The notes beneath the pieces are model-generated. The model saw only the letters and a list, made by a program, of their open reading frames with translations, had not been told where the DNA came from and ran no database searches. A program made the position numbers and the translations under genes. This document shows, one piece after another, positions 4,711 to 5,895 of a stretch of 5,895 nt of DNA. The stretch comes from Methanomicrobiales archaeon (GTDB taxonomy: Archaea > Halobacteriota > Methanomicrobia > Methanomicrobiales > JACTUA01), in the NCBI GenBank assembly GCA_028678965.1, contig JAJRCM010000077.1:1-5895 (forward strand), in the 5' to 3' direction. How positions within the stretch are numbered: position 1 is the first letter of the stretch; the number at the start of each line of letters is the position of its first letter.

Positions 4711-5140
4711 TGTGCGAGCGGCAAAATTTACCGGGCACACCATACGTGCTCCTGACACAAGCTCCCCCAATCACTCCCTAGAGCAGATAGAGCCACAGCA
4801 CGGACCCGGCAAACGAAGAAAGCAGCCATCCGAGCCCGGTAAGGCACCCTCCTTAGATGGTGATATTCCGCGGGCCATATTTTTCGATGTACTTGCCAGT
4901 GAACGGTACTGCAATGGCAAAGAATGCAAGAAAGACCGAAAAGGGCAACAAGATCTCGTTTACCATAACCGACTGCCCCAAGGTCGTGGTGAAGTACGCC
5001 GTGAGCGGTGCGACAAAAACACTCCACGCATAAACTGATCCAAGACAGAGATTGATTATCAAACCGAGTACGACAAGAACCCAGCCCCCCTTTTCAGCAT
5101 CCATCCCTAAGATCTTATCATTAAACTCACTCATTCCCAC
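4711..5140 (-). pseudogene. Degraded OFA-type MFS transporter
   Basis: The first 95 codons are intact: TM1 at about residues 19-43 (VLVVLGLIINLCLGSVYAWSV), TM2 at about 62-80 (EILLPFSVFLAFFAIAVPF), and the MFS loop GKYIEKYGPRN at 82-92. This is the pattern of the oxalate/formate antiporter-like (OFA) family. Then TAA (4855..4853) interrupts, but the same frame continues as GGCLTGLGWLLSSFAGS, WLYLL, TAG (4780..4778), GVIGGACV and TYGVP, which follows the OFA third and fourth helices. Near 4737 a +1 shift continues with PVNFAAR, matching the family's YGVPVxxAAR stretch. Recognisable homology ends near 4711, leaving under half of a protein of about 400 residues. The start is GTG 5140 or ATG 5134. 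acs ends 31 bp upstream on the same strand, so acetate is a guess for the lost substrate. A recoded or N-terminal-only protein is unlikely because two different stops and a shift occur. Confidence 0.85.
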
Positions 5141-5171
5141 AATCCAAAATGATAGAAGGATTACTCCATTT

Positions 5172-5895
5172 TTACGGTGCCGACCAGGAATCTGAATTGT
5201 ATGGAGGTGCGACCATCTTTATAATCTCTTCCACTATCTCGGGATTTGCTAGTGTAGTTACATCACCAACATCTTTTTTGTTCGATATCGCCCCAAGGAC
5301 ACGCCTCATAATCTTTCCTGATCGGGTCTTTGGCATATCAGATACAATCCATACTTTTTTCGGTTTAGCTATAGGCCCGATCTCCTTAGCAAGGGCATTG
5401 GAAATCTTTTTCTCAAGTTCAACGCTCGCTTTGAACCCGGGTTTCAGTACGACATAAAGATCTGGGACTTTACCTTTGATTTCGTCTATAACCGGAACAA
5501 CTGCAGCCTCTGCTACTTCGGAAACAGTGAGTGCCGCCGATTCGAGTTCCTTTGCTCCAAGCCTGTGTCCGGATACATTAATGACGTCATCTATTCTGCC
5601 CAGTATACGGTAATAACCGTCTGCATCCTGGACAGCCGCATCACCAGCCAGATATGGCCAGTCTCTCCAGTCCTTGCTGTTTTTATTTTTGCAGTATCTT
5701 TCATAATAGGTACTGACATACCTATCGCGGTCACCCCATATCGTCTGGAATGAGCCGGGCCATGGATTCTGGATGCATATAGTACCTGCCTTCCCTGCCC
5801 CCCGGGGAATTACTTTCCCATCTTCGTCATAGATAATAGGATGAATTCCAGGCATACCGTGACCTGCACTCCCCGGTTTCATGGGTTTTAGAGCA
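5172..5895 (-). CDS. acs: Acetyl-CoA synthetase (AMP-forming), C-terminal part cut by right edge
   Basis: The enzyme activates acetate with ATP and CoA through acetyl-AMP, providing acetyl-CoA for biosynthesis. The frame stays open to the right edge, so the start lies outside; the ATG at 5882 is internal because ALKP continues upstream into the family's KPGSA stretch. Counting from that Met, the protein shows KPGSAGHGMPGI (2-13), the NPWPGSFQTIWGDRDRY adenylation-domain region (39-55), YLAGD (77-81), the hinge region GRIDDVINVSGHRLGA (95-110), and DMPKTRSGKIMRR (182-194), where K190 is the adenylation lysine. VGDVTTLANP at 205-214 is the usual ACS C-terminal signature. Relative to E. coli Acs there are about ten extra residues before YLAGD (KNKNSKDWRDWP), and alanine replaces Ser/Thr in that motif. 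About 240 of some 630-650 residues are visible. The decayed transporter follows 31 bp downstream. Confidence 0.93.
   Translation of the reverse strand, partial: ALKPMKPGSAGHGMPGIHPIIYDEDGKVIPRGAGKAGTICIQNPWPGSFQTIWGDRDRYVSTYYERYCKNKNSKDWRDWPYLAGDAAVQDADGYYRILGRIDDVINVSGHRLGAKELESAALTVSEVAEAAVVPVIDEIKGKVPDLYVVLKPGFKASVELEKKISNALAKEIGPIAKPKKVWIVSDMPKTRSGKIMRRVLGAISNKKDVGDVTTLANPEIVEEIIKMVAPPYNSDSWSAP

Noticed and set aside
4778..4855. Stop-codon recoding (for example pyrrolysine at TAG) in the transporter
   Set aside because: One of the two stops is TAA, a frameshift also occurs, and homology ends well short of full length, so decay explains the data better.
4712..5038. Plus-strand ORF of 108 codons and minus ORF 4728-5027 of 99 codons
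   Set aside because: Both are frame shadows of the decayed transporter; the homologous residues are in the 5140-start frame.
1..5895. CRISPR array, insertion sequence or defence cassette
   Set aside because: No regularly spaced repeats, transposase-like protein or paired terminal repeats were seen anywhere in the window.

Overview
The window reads as a methanogenic archaeon, most likely of the Methanomicrobiales or a close relative; the order is an inference from protein flavour and was not tested by search. Three things support a methanogen: two methanofuran-biosynthesis genes lying together (mfnD and mfnF), a two-repeat archaeal TATA-binding protein, and archaeal TATA boxes with few Shine-Dalgarno sites. 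Hand counts of sampled 60-base lines suggest about 45-60% GC in the left half and about 43-48% in the right half.

Layout. Positions 1-1695 (minus strand) carry mfnD followed by mfnF, joined by an ATGA stop/start overlap; mfnF runs off the left edge. MfnD makes gamma-glutamyltyramine and MfnF condenses it with the furan diphosphate precursor, so the pair covers two linked steps to the C1 carrier methanofuran. A short divergent gap of 81 bp separates them from surE (nucleoside-monophosphate/5'-nucleotide phosphatase) and rpiA (ribose-5-phosphate isomerase A), a plus-strand pair concerned with nucleotide and ribose-phosphate metabolism.

rpiA converges, with a 9-bp overlap, on a minus-strand winged-helix regulator (3297-3674). 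Upstream of that gene, after an AT-rich spacer with palindromes and a T-tract, lies the general transcription factor TBP (3790-4350). Its upstream region has two consensus-like TATA boxes. The nearer one predicts a leaderless transcript.

The right part (4351-5895) is less compact. It has about 360 bp without a convincing gene, then a decayed MFS transporter of the oxalate/formate-antiporter-like (OFA) type. That pseudogene keeps an intact N-terminal 95 codons but then has a TAA, a TAG and a probable frameshift, and recognisable homology stops after about 430 bp. Directly upstream on the same strand is the C-terminal part of an AMP-forming acetyl-CoA synthetase, cut by the right edge. The acs-transporter order suggests a former acetate activation/uptake unit whose transporter has been lost.

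I found no CRISPR array, tRNA, rRNA, insertion sequence or defence system. The most notable items are the degraded transporter, the multiple TATA elements at the tbp gene itself, and the reciprocal T-tracts embedded in the convergent rpiA/regulator pair.
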